Assembly (NCBI RefSeq): GCF_001441165.1
Contig: NZ_CP013126.1
Span: 1,889,551-1,953,550, forward strand
Length of the DNA: 64,000 nt
Reading direction: 5' to 3'
Origin: Acidipropionibacterium acidipropionici
GTDB taxonomy: Bacteria > Actinomycetota > Actinomycetes > Propionibacteriales > Propionibacteriaceae
Below the pieces are notes generated by a model. It was given only the letters and a program-made list of their open reading frames with translations. It made no database searches and was not told the DNA's origin. A program made the translations under genes and the position numbers. Positions 44,162 through 53,514 of the stretch are shown here, piece by piece. Numbering within the stretch: the first letter of the stretch is position 1; the number at the start of each line of letters is the position of its first letter.

Positions 44162-45679
44162 GTGACCCGCGCTGACGGACTACTCACCGCAGACCTCGAT
44201 CCCCAGGACCATGGTCCCCAGGACGCATGTGGCGTCATCGGGATCTACTCCCCCGGGGAGGAGGTCGCCCAACTCCTCTACTTCGGCATGTACGCCCTCC
44301 AGCACCGCGGCCAGGAATCGGCCGGTATGGCGGTGTCCGACGGGGACCGCACGATGGTGTTCAAGGACATGGGACTCGTCTCCCAGGTCTTCGACGAGGC
44401 CACCCTCAACGCCCTGCGCGGCGGCCTGGGGATCGGTCACACCCGCTACTCGACGACCGGGTCCAGCGTCTGGGACAATGCCCAACCCACCATCCGCTCC
44501 CGGCCCGGTGGCGGCGGCCTGGCGCTGGCGCACAACGGCAACCTCACCAATTCCGAGGAGCTCGAGACGCTCATCGCCCAGCGCGATCCCCACGCCGTGG
44601 TGCCGCACAAGGACCGGATGGACTCCACCTCCGACACCACCCTCATGACGGCCCTGATGGCCACCTACGAGGGCCCCCTCGACGAGATCGCCGCCCAGGT
44701 GCTGCCGATCCTCAAGGGGGCGTTCAGCCTGGTCTTCATGGACGACACCACGCTGTGCGCCGCCCGCGATCCCCAGGGCATCCGGCCGCTGGTGCTGGGA
44801 CGTCTCCAGGGCGGCTGGGTGGTGGCCTCCGAGACCGCCGCGATCGACATCGTCGGGGCCACCTTCGTCCGCGAGATCGAGCCCGGCGAGATGATCACCA
44901 TCAGTGCCGCCGGCCTGCGAAGTGCCCGATTCGCGCCGGCCCGCCCCAAGGGCTGCATCTTCGAGTACGTCTACCTGGCCCGCCCCGACACCGTCATCGC
45001 CGACCGGCGGATCCACAACGTGCGGGTCAAGATCGGCAAGATCCTGGCCGACGAGGCCCCCGCCGACGCCGACCTGGTGATCCCGGTGCCCGAGTCCGGC
45101 ACACCGGCCGCCATCGGCTACGCCGACGAGTCCGGCATCAAGTACGGCATGGGGCTGGTGAAGAACTCCTATGTGGGGCGTACCTTCATCCAGCCCTCCC
45201 AGACCCTGCGCAACCTCGGCATCCGGCTCAAGCTCAACCCGCTGCGGGACGTCATCGAGGGCAAGAGACTGGTGGTCGTCGACGACTCGATCGTCCGCGG
45301 CAACACCCAGCGCCAGCTCGTGCGGATGCTGCGCGAGGCCGGCGCCAAGGAGGTCCACGTGAGGATCTCCTCCCCGCCGGTGAAGTGGCCCTGCTTCTAC
45401 GGCATCGACTTCGCCACCCGGGCCCAGCTCATCGCCGCGGGCCTGTCCACCGACGAGATCTGCCGCTCCATCGGCGCCGACTCACTGGCCTATGTGAGTC
45501 TCGAGGGCCTCATCTCGGCCACCCATGTGCCGGCCGACAACCTATGCCGGGCCTGCTTCGACGGCGTCTACCCGGTGCAGGTGCCCCGCGGGGTCGAGCA
45601 CATGCTGGCCGACTCCTCGTCGGCCGCCCAGCCGGACCAGCCCACACTTCCCCAGGAATTCGAGGGAGACCAGTCATGA
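44162..45679 (+). CDS. purF: Amidophosphoribosyltransferase
   Basis: A 505-residue enzyme for the first committed step of purine synthesis, PRPP plus glutamine to phosphoribosylamine. A short propeptide of about 22 residues precedes the catalytic Cys in DACGVIGIYSPG, as in the Fe-S type. The glutaminase has LQHRGQESAGMA and GHTRYSTTG; the PRPP loop is VVVDDSIVRGNT. Cys residues in PPVKWPCFYGID and DNLCRACFDG fit the [4Fe-4S] site. It overlaps purM by ATGA. Confidence 0.96.
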   Translation: MTRADGLLTADLDPQDHGPQDACGVIGIYSPGEEVAQLLYFGMYALQHRGQESAGMAVSDGDRTMVFKDMGLVSQVFDEATLNALRGGLGIGHTRYSTTGSSVWDNAQPTIRSRPGGGGLALAHNGNLTNSEELETLIAQRDPHAVVPHKDRMDSTSDTTLMTALMATYEGPLDEIAAQVLPILKGAFSLVFMDDTTLCAARDPQGIRPLVLGRLQGGWVVASETAAIDIVGATFVREIEPGEMITISAAGLRSARFAPARPKGCIFEYVYLARPDTVIADRRIHNVRVKIGKILADEAPADADLVIPVPESGTPAAIGYADESGIKYGMGLVKNSYVGRTFIQPSQTLRNLGIRLKLNPLRDVIEGKRLVVVDDSIVRGNTQRQLVRMLREAGAKEVHVRISSPPVKWPCFYGIDFATRAQLIAAGLSTDEICRSIGADSLAYVSLEGLISATHVPADNLCRACFDGVYPVQVPRGVEHMLADSSSAAQPDQPTLPQEFEGDQS

Positions 45680-46767
45680 CCCCTGAGATCAGCACCTCCG
45701 ACGCCACCCCCTCCGCGTACTCCCTGGCGGGGGTCGACATCGCGGCCGGAGAGCGCGCCGTGACCCTCATGAAGGAGCACGTCGCCCGCACCCACCGGCC
45801 GGAGGTGATGGGCGGTCTGGGCGGTTTCGCCGGCTTCTTCGACGCCTCGGCGCTGACCGGCTACCGGCATCCGGTGCTGGCCACCTCCACCGACGGGGTG
45901 GGCACCAAGGTGGCGATCGCCCAGGCGATGGACGTCCACGACACCATCGGCTTCGACCTCATCGGGATGCTCGTCGACGACCTGGTCGTGGTGGGTGCCG
46001 AACCGTGGTTCGTCACCGACTACATCGCATGCGGGCACGTCCGTCCGGAACGGATCGCCGACGTCGTCAAGGGCATCGCGGCGGCCTGCCAGAAGGCCGG
46101 ATGCGCCCTGCTGGGAGGGGAGACGGCCGAGCACCCCGGGCTGCTCGCCCCCGACGAGTACGACGTCGCCGGGGCCACCACCGGCGCCGTCGAGAAGGAC
46201 GACATCCTCGGCCCGGAACGGGTCGCAGAGGGCGACGCCCTGGTCGCGGTGGCCTCCTCGGGGCTGCACTCCAACGGCTACTCCCTGGTGCGCAACGTGC
46301 TGCTGGCCCAGGCCGGCTGGACACTCGAGCGGAACGTCCCCGAACTCGGCCGCACCCTCGGTGAGGAGCTGCTCACCCCGACCACCGTCTATGCCGCGGA
46401 CCTGCTGGCCCTCATCAAGGAGGTGCCGGTGCACGCCATGAGCCACATCACCGGGGGCGGCCTGGCCAACAACCTCTCCCGGGTGCTCCCCGAGCATCTG
46501 GGGGCCACGGTGGAGCGCGACACCTGGGCCCCCGCCCCGATCTTCGGGCTCGTCCAGGAGGTCGGGACGGTGAGCCGGCCCGACCTGGAGGCGACCCTCA
46601 ATATGGGTGTGGGGATGGTCCTGGTGCTTCCGGCCGACCGCGCCAACGAGGCCGTCAGCCGGCTTGCCGGCCGTGGCCTGGGCGCCTGGAGGTGCGGAAC
46701 GGTCGGTCCGAGGCCCGCGGACGGCGACGCCGCGGTTCAGCTTGTGGGGAACTACTTGGTGGGCTGA
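45676..46767 (+). CDS. purM: AIR synthetase
   Basis: A 363-residue enzyme that closes the imidazole ring (FGAM to AIR). Motifs: AYSLAGVDIAAGERAV, TSTDGVGTKV, GAEPWFVTDYIACG, LLGGETAEHPG, SSGLHSNGYSLVR and HITGGGLANNL. The start overlaps the purF stop, so the two are translationally coupled. Confidence 0.96.
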   Translation: MTPEISTSDATPSAYSLAGVDIAAGERAVTLMKEHVARTHRPEVMGGLGGFAGFFDASALTGYRHPVLATSTDGVGTKVAIAQAMDVHDTIGFDLIGMLVDDLVVVGAEPWFVTDYIACGHVRPERIADVVKGIAAACQKAGCALLGGETAEHPGLLAPDEYDVAGATTGAVEKDDILGPERVAEGDALVAVASSGLHSNGYSLVRNVLLAQAGWTLERNVPELGRTLGEELLTPTTVYAADLLALIKEVPVHAMSHITGGGLANNLSRVLPEHLGATVERDTWAPAPIFGLVQEVGTVSRPDLEATLNMGVGMVLVLPADRANEAVSRLAGRGLGAWRCGTVGPRPADGDAAVQLVGNYLVG

Positions 46768-46822
46768 GGCGGACGCGCGGACTCACAGGCCGGGCACTTT
46801 GTCAGTAGTGTCCCGGCTCGGG

Positions 46823-46828
46823 TAACCT
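46823..46828 (+). promoter_or_regulatory. -10 TAACCT upstream of the DUF3073 gene
   Basis: TAACCT suggests a start near 46835 and a leader of about 63 nt with a GAAGCGAGG site before ATG 46898. Confidence 0.4.
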
Positions 46829-46897
46829 GTGTCTCACGACAGTACATGACACGCGCGCGGCAATGCCGCGACGAACGAAGCGAGGGGGTCGACCCAT

Positions 46898-47104
46898 ATG
46901 GGGCGCGGCCGTGCAAAGGCGAAGCAGACCAAGGTTGCTCGCGATCTGAAATATCGCTCGGTTGATATGGATCTCGAGTCCTTGGAGCGCGAATTGAGAG
47001 GCGACCAGGCTCGCGAGAGTCAGGATGACGGGGATGATGAGCTCTCCGACAAGTACGCCGACCTGGCTGAGAAGTACGCCCATTACGGAGACGACGACCA
47101 GTGA
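46898..47104 (+). CDS. DUF3073 family protein
   Basis: A 68-residue protein starting MGRGRAKAKQTKVARDLKY, the strongly conserved basic N-terminus of DUF3073, and ending in an acidic tail. The family is widespread in actinobacteria, commonly near purM/purF, as here. The basic head suggests nucleic-acid contact, but function is unknown. Confidence 0.92.
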   Translation: MGRGRAKAKQTKVARDLKYRSVDMDLESLERELRGDQARESQDDGDDELSDKYADLAEKYAHYGDDDQ

Positions 47105-47110
47105 TCGCGC

Positions 47111-47137
47111 GCCTGCGGCCGGAACCCGGCCGCAGGC
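47111..47137 (+). terminator. Terminator of the DUF3073 gene
   Basis: GCCTGCGGCCGG, loop AAC, and the exact complement: 12-bp stem beginning 6 bp after the stop. Confidence 0.75.
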
Positions 47138-47173
47138 GGATCCTGCTTCTCGCACCGGCCCTCCGGTACGTCG

Positions 47174-48124
47174 ATGAGATGGGGCGCTGACCCGCTGGTC
47201 GCAGGTTTCCAGTCCGCCCGGATCGCTCTTCCCGAGGCCGAGCGCGTCGCCGGGGATCCCGATGAGCTGCACGCCACCCTGATCCGCGGCCATGATCCGC
47301 GGCGCAGACGGGCGCTGCTCTACATCCACGGCTGGTCGGACTGCTTCTATCAGGCTCACCTGGCCGACGAGGTCGAATCCTGGGGGATGGACTTCCACGC
47401 CCTGGATCTGCGCCGCTACGGGCGCAGCCTTGAGACGGGGCAGCTGGCCGGGTGGATCGACAACCTGGACGACTACGCCCTGGAGATCGACGCCTCGCTG
47501 GCGGCGATCGGCGCCGACCATGACCAGATCACGCTGATGGGGCACTCCACCGGTGGGCTGATCGCCGCGCTGTGGGCCGCCGAGCATCCCGGAGAGGCCG
47601 ACGGGCTGATCCTCAACTCGCCGTGGATCGATCTCCAGGGGTCCTTCATGGCCAGGTTGGCCGCCGGTCCGGTGTCGCGAGCCGTCACCCAGACCTCGCC
47701 GACTGCGGTGCTTCCGCTGCCCAGTCACGACAACTTCGCCCGGTCGGTGCGGCGCGAGTTCGGCGGCGAGTGGGACATCCCGCCCGAGAAGAGCGCCGAT
47801 GGCCGGTTCGTGGTGCGCGCCGGCTGGCTCGCCGCGGTGCTGGCCGGGCACGCCCGGGTCGAGCAGGGCCTGGGCATCCGGTCGCCGATACTCACCCTCC
47901 TGTCGGCCCGCAGCGACCTGACGGCCACCTGGAACGAGGGGATGCGGCGCGCCGACACCGTGCTGGACGTCGAGCGGCTCGCCTCGGCGTCGGTGAGGCT
48001 CGGACGCCACCTGACCCTGGTGCGCATCGAGGGAGGGCTGCATGATCTGGTGCTCTCGGCCCCACCGGTGCGCGCCGAGGTGTTCGCCCAGATGAGGCGC
48101 TGGGTGCGGGCATACCTGCCCTGA
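47174..48124 (+). CDS. Alpha/beta hydrolase (serine aminopeptidase S33-like)
   Basis: A 316-residue hydrolase. LLYIHGWSDCFYQ gives the oxyanion region, GHSTGG the nucleophile elbow (Ser), and a late HDLVL the catalytic His. A YGRSLETGQ segment is typical of monoglyceride-lipase-like members. Substrate unknown. No signal peptide. Confidence 0.8.
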   Translation: MRWGADPLVAGFQSARIALPEAERVAGDPDELHATLIRGHDPRRRRALLYIHGWSDCFYQAHLADEVESWGMDFHALDLRRYGRSLETGQLAGWIDNLDDYALEIDASLAAIGADHDQITLMGHSTGGLIAALWAAEHPGEADGLILNSPWIDLQGSFMARLAAGPVSRAVTQTSPTAVLPLPSHDNFARSVRREFGGEWDIPPEKSADGRFVVRAGWLAAVLAGHARVEQGLGIRSPILTLLSARSDLTATWNEGMRRADTVLDVERLASASVRLGRHLTLVRIEGGLHDLVLSAPPVRAEVFAQMRRWVRAYLP

Positions 48125-48328
48125 CTCCCGGAGATGCCCGGACCTGTGAGAGTGGGCCCGGTTGCCTGAACGGGCCGGACGCGGGGCTCGTGGCCGTCGG
48201 CCCGGTGATCCTCCTTGTCGTCCGAAGGTCACGAGACGGTCACAATTCGATGGTTGCGTCAGCACCGCTGTTGCCGCTCCGCGCCGCAGCTGCGAGAATC
48301 ACCGGTGACCGGACGAGGGCGTCCGATT

Positions 48329-48347
48329 CCAGACAACTGTTGTCTGG
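48329..48347. promoter_or_regulatory. Perfect 19-bp palindromic operator of the sugar ABC operon
   Basis: CCAGACAACTGTTGTCTGG, a perfect inverted repeat with central T, ending 24 bp before the ATG of the binding protein. A further half site GACAAC lies at 48350-48355. Suits a dimeric repressor of LacI, ROK or GntR type. Confidence 0.75.
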
Positions 48348-48371
48348 AGACAACCGTGGAGGTTTTCAGTC

Positions 48372-49688
48372 ATGCATGGCAAGAAGTTCGCGGCGCTTGC
48401 GACAGCATCGCTGCTGGTGCTCAGTGGGACCGCATGCGGGTGGGGCGGTAGCAGCGGTGGATCGACCGAGACGTCGTCGGCGTCGACCCCGAAGGCCGGC
48501 GGGGCCGGAGGCGAGGTCGGCGTCTTCACCTGGTGGGCCGACGGGTCGGAGAAGAAGGGTCTCGACGCCCTGGAGAAGCTCTTCAAGGAGCAGTACCCCA
48601 ACGACACCTTCAAGAACCTGGCGGTGGCCGGTGGATCGGGATCCAACGCGAAGGCCAAGCTGGCCTCCGACCTCAAGAACGGCAATCCCCCCGGATCCTT
48701 CCAGGGGCACGCCGGCGCCGAGCTGATGGACTACATCGACAACGACCAGGTCCAGCCCGTCGACGACATCATCAAGCAGCTCGGCGGATCCTCGGTCTTC
48801 CCGAAGACCCTGCTCGACCGGATCACCGTGGACGGCCACATCTACTCCGTGCCCGTGACCATCCACCGCGCCAACGTCGTGTGGAGCAACACCGCGCTGC
48901 TCAAGAAGGCCGGCATCACGAGCACCCCGACGTCGGTGGAGGCGTGGCTCGCCGACATGCAGAAGGTCAAGGATTCCGGGGTCGCGACCCCGCTGTCGAT
49001 CGGCGGCACCTGGACCCAGACCGAGCTGCTCGAGTCCATCCTGGCGGCCAATCTGGGCGCCGACGAGTACAGCAAGCTGTTCACCAAGGACGGCAAGTGG
49101 GACTCGGCCGAGGTCAAGGCCTCGATCGAGCAGTACAAGAAGGCGCTCACCTTCGCCAATACCGCCTCCGACGGCGACGACTGGCCCAACGCCACCGACA
49201 TGGTGGCCGACGGCAAGGCGGCCTACAACGTGATGGGGGACTGGGCGGTCGCCGAGTTCGAGTCGAAGGGCAAGAAGTATCACACCGACTGGGAGGCCTT
49301 CGCGATGCCCGGCAAGGAGAAGATCTTCGACTTCCTGGCCGACTCCTTCACCCTTCCGACCGGCACGAAGAACCCCGAGGGCACCAAGGACTGGCTGCGG
49401 TTCGTCGGTTCGAAGGATGCCCAGGAGGCCTTCAACTCCGTCAAGGGATCGATCCCTCCGCGGTCCGACGCGAGCACCGAGAAGTTCAGCGAGTACCAGC
49501 AGTCGGCGATGAAGGACTTCAAGGATTCCGCGAATGTCAAGATCGTCTCGTCGATCGCCCACGGTGCCGCTGTTCCGCTCGCCTGGAGCTCGGAGATCAA
49601 CACCGCGATGAGCAAGTTCTACCAGGACAAGAACACCGACAATCTGGCGAAGTCGCTGGTCGCGTCGCACGACAAGTACGCGCAGTGA
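48372..49688 (+). CDS. Sugar ABC transporter substrate-binding lipoprotein (glucose/mannose type)
   Basis: A 438-residue lipoprotein with lipobox SGTAC and a short Ser/Gly linker. The mature part resembles GtsA/GlcS-type glucose and mannose binding proteins: FTWWADGSEKKGLDALEKLF, LAVAGGSGSNAKAKL, NPPGSFQGHAG, VPVTIHRANVVW and VMGDWAVAEFESKG. It delivers sugar to the two permeases downstream. Its promoter region contains a perfect 19-bp palindrome. Confidence 0.9.
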   Translation: MHGKKFAALATASLLVLSGTACGWGGSSGGSTETSSASTPKAGGAGGEVGVFTWWADGSEKKGLDALEKLFKEQYPNDTFKNLAVAGGSGSNAKAKLASDLKNGNPPGSFQGHAGAELMDYIDNDQVQPVDDIIKQLGGSSVFPKTLLDRITVDGHIYSVPVTIHRANVVWSNTALLKKAGITSTPTSVEAWLADMQKVKDSGVATPLSIGGTWTQTELLESILAANLGADEYSKLFTKDGKWDSAEVKASIEQYKKALTFANTASDGDDWPNATDMVADGKAAYNVMGDWAVAEFESKGKKYHTDWEAFAMPGKEKIFDFLADSFTLPTGTKNPEGTKDWLRFVGSKDAQEAFNSVKGSIPPRSDASTEKFSEYQQSAMKDFKDSANVKIVSSIAHGAAVPLAWSSEINTAMSKFYQDKNTDNLAKSLVASHDKYAQ

Positions 49689-49702
49689 CGTGAGCGGCCG
49701 AT

Positions 49703-49733
49703 CGTCGGGGCGGCTCGCGGTGCCGCCCCGACG
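49703..49733 (+). terminator. Intercistronic stem-loop after the binding-protein gene
   Basis: CGTCGGGGCGGC, loop TCGCGGT, exact complement; 12-bp stem starting 14 bp after the stop, inside a 191-bp gap before the permease. Such hairpins protect binding-protein mRNA and lower permease expression. Confidence 0.7.
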
Positions 49734-49879
49734 ACCGGCACGCAATGACCGACGCTGATCTTTGCGCAGTGATCCGATGCGATGACGGGGGACGCCGTCG
49801 CGAAACGGTGGGCCCGGCAGGGGTGCCGTGCCCGCATGCCGACCGGAGGGATTCGGCCGGCCTACAAGGAATCTTCACT

Positions 49880-50776
49880 ATGAGAAAAATGCGGGGTTGG
49901 CTGCCCAGCTTCCTGTTCGTGCTGCCGTCAATCATCCTGATCGGAATATTCGTCTACGGATTCATCATCCGTAATGTCGTGACCTCCTTCGAGGCGGTGA
50001 AAACGAAGTCGGGGCGGATCAAGGCCGTCGGCGGGTTCGGGAACTACACCACTCTCCTCGGGGATCCCCGATATCAGCACGCCCTGTGGAATCTGCTCGT
50101 TCTGACGGTGGTATTCGTGGCCGGGACGATGTTCTTCGGCCTCCTGTGGGCCCTCCTGCTGGAACGAGGGGTGAAGTTCGAGGGGGTCTACCGGTCCATT
50201 CTGCTGGCCCCGATGGCCGTCTCCTTCGTGGCCGCTGGCGTCGTCTGGCGGTGGCTGCTGTCCCCGGCCCAGGGCGAGCAGGCGGTCGGCCTCAACCAGC
50301 TCTTCCAGTACATGGGGATGCCCGGCCTGCAGTCCTCCTGGTACTCCGCCGGGAAGTTCAACATGGCGTCCATGGCCATCCCGGCCATCTGGCAGCTGTC
50401 GGGCTACATCATGGCTCTCTTCCTGGCCGGGTTCCGGGGCATCTCGGACGACCAGCGCGAGGCCGCCCGGGTGGACGGCGCCAGCGAGATCAAGCTCTAC
50501 CGCTACGTGCTCTTCCCGCAGCTGTCTCCCATCGCCCTGAGCGCCCTCATCATCGTCGGCCACATGTCGATGAAGATGTTCGATCTCATCTACTCGATCG
50601 CCGGCCAGAGTTCCTACACGGCGGAGGTGCCGGCGACCCTCATGTGGACCCAGATGTTCCAGCTCAACGACCCGACGGCCGCGGCGGTCAACGCCACTGT
50701 CCTGCTGCTCATCGTGGCGGTGGCGGTCATCCCGTACCTCATCTACACCAACCGCACCGAGAAGGGAGGCCGCTGA
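49880..50776 (+). CDS. Sugar ABC transporter permease (MalF/UgpA type)
   Basis: A 298-residue permease with six helices. The EAA loop is EAARVDGASEIKLYRYVLFPQ truncated to its core EAARVDGAS-x8-FP, which docks the ATPase. ATG 49880 is preceded by AAGGA and gives the usual LPSFLFVLPSIILIGIF first helix; the longer frame is unsupported. It overlaps the next permease by 1 nt. Confidence 0.92.
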   Translation: MRKMRGWLPSFLFVLPSIILIGIFVYGFIIRNVVTSFEAVKTKSGRIKAVGGFGNYTTLLGDPRYQHALWNLLVLTVVFVAGTMFFGLLWALLLERGVKFEGVYRSILLAPMAVSFVAAGVVWRWLLSPAQGEQAVGLNQLFQYMGMPGLQSSWYSAGKFNMASMAIPAIWQLSGYIMALFLAGFRGISDDQREAARVDGASEIKLYRYVLFPQLSPIALSALIIVGHMSMKMFDLIYSIAGQSSYTAEVPATLMWTQMFQLNDPTAAAVNATVLLLIVAVAVIPYLIYTNRTEKGGR

Positions 50777-51672
50777 TGTCCGCCGCCACTCTCGAGAGCG
50801 AGACGCTCACCGCCGTGCCGAACCGGCACCACACCAGGACCCGTGGGGAGAAGACCTGGAGCGCCGTCCAGTACGTCTTCCTGACGCTGTTCAGCCTGGG
50901 CATCCTGCTGCCCCTCTACGTGCTCCTGGTCACCAGCTTCAAGAAGCCGTCGGGCTATGACCAGTCCACCGCCTGGCACCTGCCGCTGGCCTGGTCGACG
51001 GAGGGATGGACGGCGGCCTGGGGCACCCTGGCCCCGGCACTGGGGCGCACCATCATCATGGCGGTGCTGGCCTCGGTGATCTCCTCGGTACTGGGCTCCT
51101 TCAACGGCTACATCTTCGCCAAATGGAGATTCCCCGGCTCGCACCTGATCTTCGTGCTCTTCCTGTTCGGGATGTTCATCCCCTACCAGGCGATCATGAT
51201 CCCGCTGTCGGGGATGATGCTCAATATTCAGAGCACCGCCCCCTGGTTCGCCGGAATCCCCACCCTGATCCTGTGCCACGTCGTCTACGGCATCCCCATC
51301 TGCACGCTGATCTTCCGCAACTACTACGCCACCGCGGTGCCCACCGAGATCGTCGAGGCCGCCCGCGTAGACGGCGCGCAGACCTGGAAGACGTACACCC
51401 GGGTCGTGCTGCCGGTCTCCATCCCCGGCTTCGTGGTCACCCTCATCTGGCAGTTCACCAGCGCCTGGAACGACTTCCTGTTCGCACTCTTCCTCACCAA
51501 CCAGAACAACGGGCCGATCACCTTCGGGCTCAACGCCCTGGCGTCCGGCCAGAACCCGAACTATCCGCAGATCATGGCGGGCGTGCTGCTCGCCTCACTG
51601 CCCACCCTCATCGTCTACATCGTGCTCGGCAAGTACTTCGTCGCCGGCCTGATGAGCGGGTCGGTGAAGTAG
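50776..51672 (+). CDS. Sugar ABC transporter permease (MalG/UgpE type)
   Basis: A 298-residue permease with six helices and EAA loop EAARVDGAQTWKTYTRVVLP. FGMFIPYQAIMIPL is typical of CUT1 MalG-like subunits. No ATP-binding subunit follows, so the system probably uses a shared MsmK-type ATPase encoded elsewhere, as many CUT1 importers do. Confidence 0.92.
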   Translation: MSAATLESETLTAVPNRHHTRTRGEKTWSAVQYVFLTLFSLGILLPLYVLLVTSFKKPSGYDQSTAWHLPLAWSTEGWTAAWGTLAPALGRTIIMAVLASVISSVLGSFNGYIFAKWRFPGSHLIFVLFLFGMFIPYQAIMIPLSGMMLNIQSTAPWFAGIPTLILCHVVYGIPICTLIFRNYYATAVPTEIVEAARVDGAQTWKTYTRVVLPVSIPGFVVTLIWQFTSAWNDFLFALFLTNQNNGPITFGLNALASGQNPNYPQIMAGVLLASLPTLIVYIVLGKYFVAGLMSGSVK

Positions 51673-52067
51673 TGGGAAGGTAGATCGAGCCGGGGAAGTC
51701 ACATTCTCCGGTCGGGGTGGCCCGGGCACAATGCCTGTGACAAGGCCGTCCACGCATCCTGAAGAACCGGTCCGAGGGGAAGCCAGGGCCACGGGAGGAT
51801 CTCCCGGGCACCGGTCGGACCGGTCCCTCCGGGACACCGCGAGCGGGTCCGGCACATGGTGCTGGGCCCGCTCCATGGCGTCCGGGCCGCCGCGGGGAGC
51901 CTGATATCTCACCATCCGGACGCCGCGGGCCGGGTGGCCTGTAACGGCCGGGTCCCATCCTCGTTACGGCTCCATGACGCCGTGTTACTTCTCGACGTCG
52001 TGGCGGCTCATGGCGGAAAACCGCCCCTACAGTTCCCAACAGGTTGAGCCGTCGGCTCACCGGTCAT
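51673..52067. other. Intergenic region upstream of livH
   Basis: No gene is supported. It holds an inverted pair GTAACG (51941-51946) and CGTTAC (51962-51967); the same hexamer occurs twice upstream of livK. The rest shows no conserved reading frame or RNA I can recognise. Confidence 0.4.
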
Positions 52068-52087
52068 GGCATATGACCCGATATGCC
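52068..52087. promoter_or_regulatory. Candidate operator of the liv operon
   Basis: GGCATAT-GACCCG-ATATGCC, perfect 7-bp arms with a 6-bp spacer, ending 18 bp before the livH GTG and just upstream of its GGAGGA site. Confidence 0.6.
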
Positions 52088-52105
52088 GGCGTGGGAGGAA
52101 TACAG

Positions 52106-53503
52106 GTGATCTCGAGTCCACGAACACCGGTCCGCAGGTCAGGGGGCAGAAGGCTCTGGAGGTTACTCGCGGGGATCCTGGGGGTCCTGGGGATGTTCGC
52201 CGTCGGATCGGTCCAGAACGCCCAGCCCGCCGAGGCGGCCGGCGTCCAGCTCATCGTCACCGTCGCCGGTGCTGACGGCAGTCCCGCTCCCAAGGTCGGC
52301 GTCACCGTGGCCGACGCCGGTGGAAAGCTCCTCAAAGCGACCACCGGGGCTGACGGCAAGGCCACCGTGAACCTCACGAAGTCCGGCAAGTACGGCGTCT
52401 ACTTCGACGCCGCCACTCTGCCGAAGGGAGTCGGGCCGGCCGCGAACCCGACCGTCAGGGCGACCACCGGGAACATCTCCCCGCAGTTCACCCAGATATC
52501 CCTGGCCGCCGGCGGAGCCACCGATGCGGTGACCCCGTCGCCGATGGCCGCCGCTCCAAGTTCGGCCTCGGCGAGCGCGTCGTCCGGAGCCGGCAGCGAG
52601 AAGGGCGACGACCAGGGCTCCAGCAGGTGGGCCCAGGTGCTTCCGAAGGTCGCCACCGGGGCGACTTTCGGCCTGCTGCTGGCGCTGGCCTCGCTGGGTC
52701 TGTCGCTGATCTACAGCACGACCGGCCTCAACAACTTCTCCCATGGCGAGCTGGTGACCTTCGGGGCCTTCATGGCCTACATGGTCGGCGCCCAGATCGG
52801 CGCCAACGGGTGGTGGGCCATCCTGGTCGCAGCGGTGGCCGGCGGCGTCTTCGGCTACTGCCAGGACCTCCTGCTGTGGCGGCAGCTGCGGAAACGGCGA
52901 CTCGGATCGATGCAGATCATGATCGTAAGCATCGGCCTGGCCTTGGCGCTCAGATACGTCTACGCCTTCATCTGGGGCCCCGACCGGCTCTCGATACCGG
53001 CCGACAATGACGCCTTCGTCTCCTTCGCCGGGGTCAACCTCAGGTTCTGGGATCTCATGGGATCGATCATCGCGATCGTCCTGCTGGTCCTCGTGGCCCT
53101 GTTCTTCTCCTTCACCCGCCTGGGGAAGGCGACCCGGGCGGTGGCCGACAACAAGGCCCTCGCCGCGGCCACCGGCATCAACGTGGAGCGCGTGATCCGG
53201 ATCGTGTGGGTCGGCGGAGGAGCCCTGGCCGGCGTCTCCGGGGCGCTCATCGGCTACTACCAGACACTCCAGTGGAACGCCGGCGCACTGATCCTCCTGC
53301 TGCTCTTCGCCTCGGTCACCCTCGGCGGATTCGGCAGCATCTGGGGGTCCCTGCTGGGGGCTCTCATCATCGGGCTGGCGATGGACGTCTCGACCCTGTG
53401 GGTGCCCACCTCGCTCAAGTACGTGGTCGCGATGCTCATCATGATCGTCGTGCTGCTGGTGAGGCCACAGGGTCTGCTCGGCAAGAAGCAGCGGATCGGC
53501 TGA
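52106..53503 (+). CDS. livH: Branched-chain amino acid ABC permease LivH with N-terminal exported domain
   Basis: A 465-residue protein. Signal-like helix (LLAGILGVLGMFAVGS), then an exported beta-rich domain of about 100 residues (VQLIVTVAGADGSPAPKVG, GADGKATVNL) like carboxypeptidase-regulatory/prealbumin folds, then a Ser/Ala linker, then a complete LivH (LIYSTTGLNNFSHGELVTFG, ending LLVRPQGLLGKKQ). Plain LivH proteins are about 290 residues. GTG 52106 has GGAGGA 6 nt upstream and gives the signal peptide. First gene of livHMGF. Confidence 0.9.
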   Translation: MISSPRTPVRRSGGRRLWRLLAGILGVLGMFAVGSVQNAQPAEAAGVQLIVTVAGADGSPAPKVGVTVADAGGKLLKATTGADGKATVNLTKSGKYGVYFDAATLPKGVGPAANPTVRATTGNISPQFTQISLAAGGATDAVTPSPMAAAPSSASASASSGAGSEKGDDQGSSRWAQVLPKVATGATFGLLLALASLGLSLIYSTTGLNNFSHGELVTFGAFMAYMVGAQIGANGWWAILVAAVAGGVFGYCQDLLLWRQLRKRRLGSMQIMIVSIGLALALRYVYAFIWGPDRLSIPADNDAFVSFAGVNLRFWDLMGSIIAIVLLVLVALFFSFTRLGKATRAVADNKALAAATGINVERVIRIVWVGGGALAGVSGALIGYYQTLQWNAGALILLLLFASVTLGGFGSIWGSLLGALIIGLAMDVSTLWVPTSLKYVVAMLIMIVVLLVRPQGLLGKKQRIG

Positions 53504-53514
53504 GGAGTACAGAC

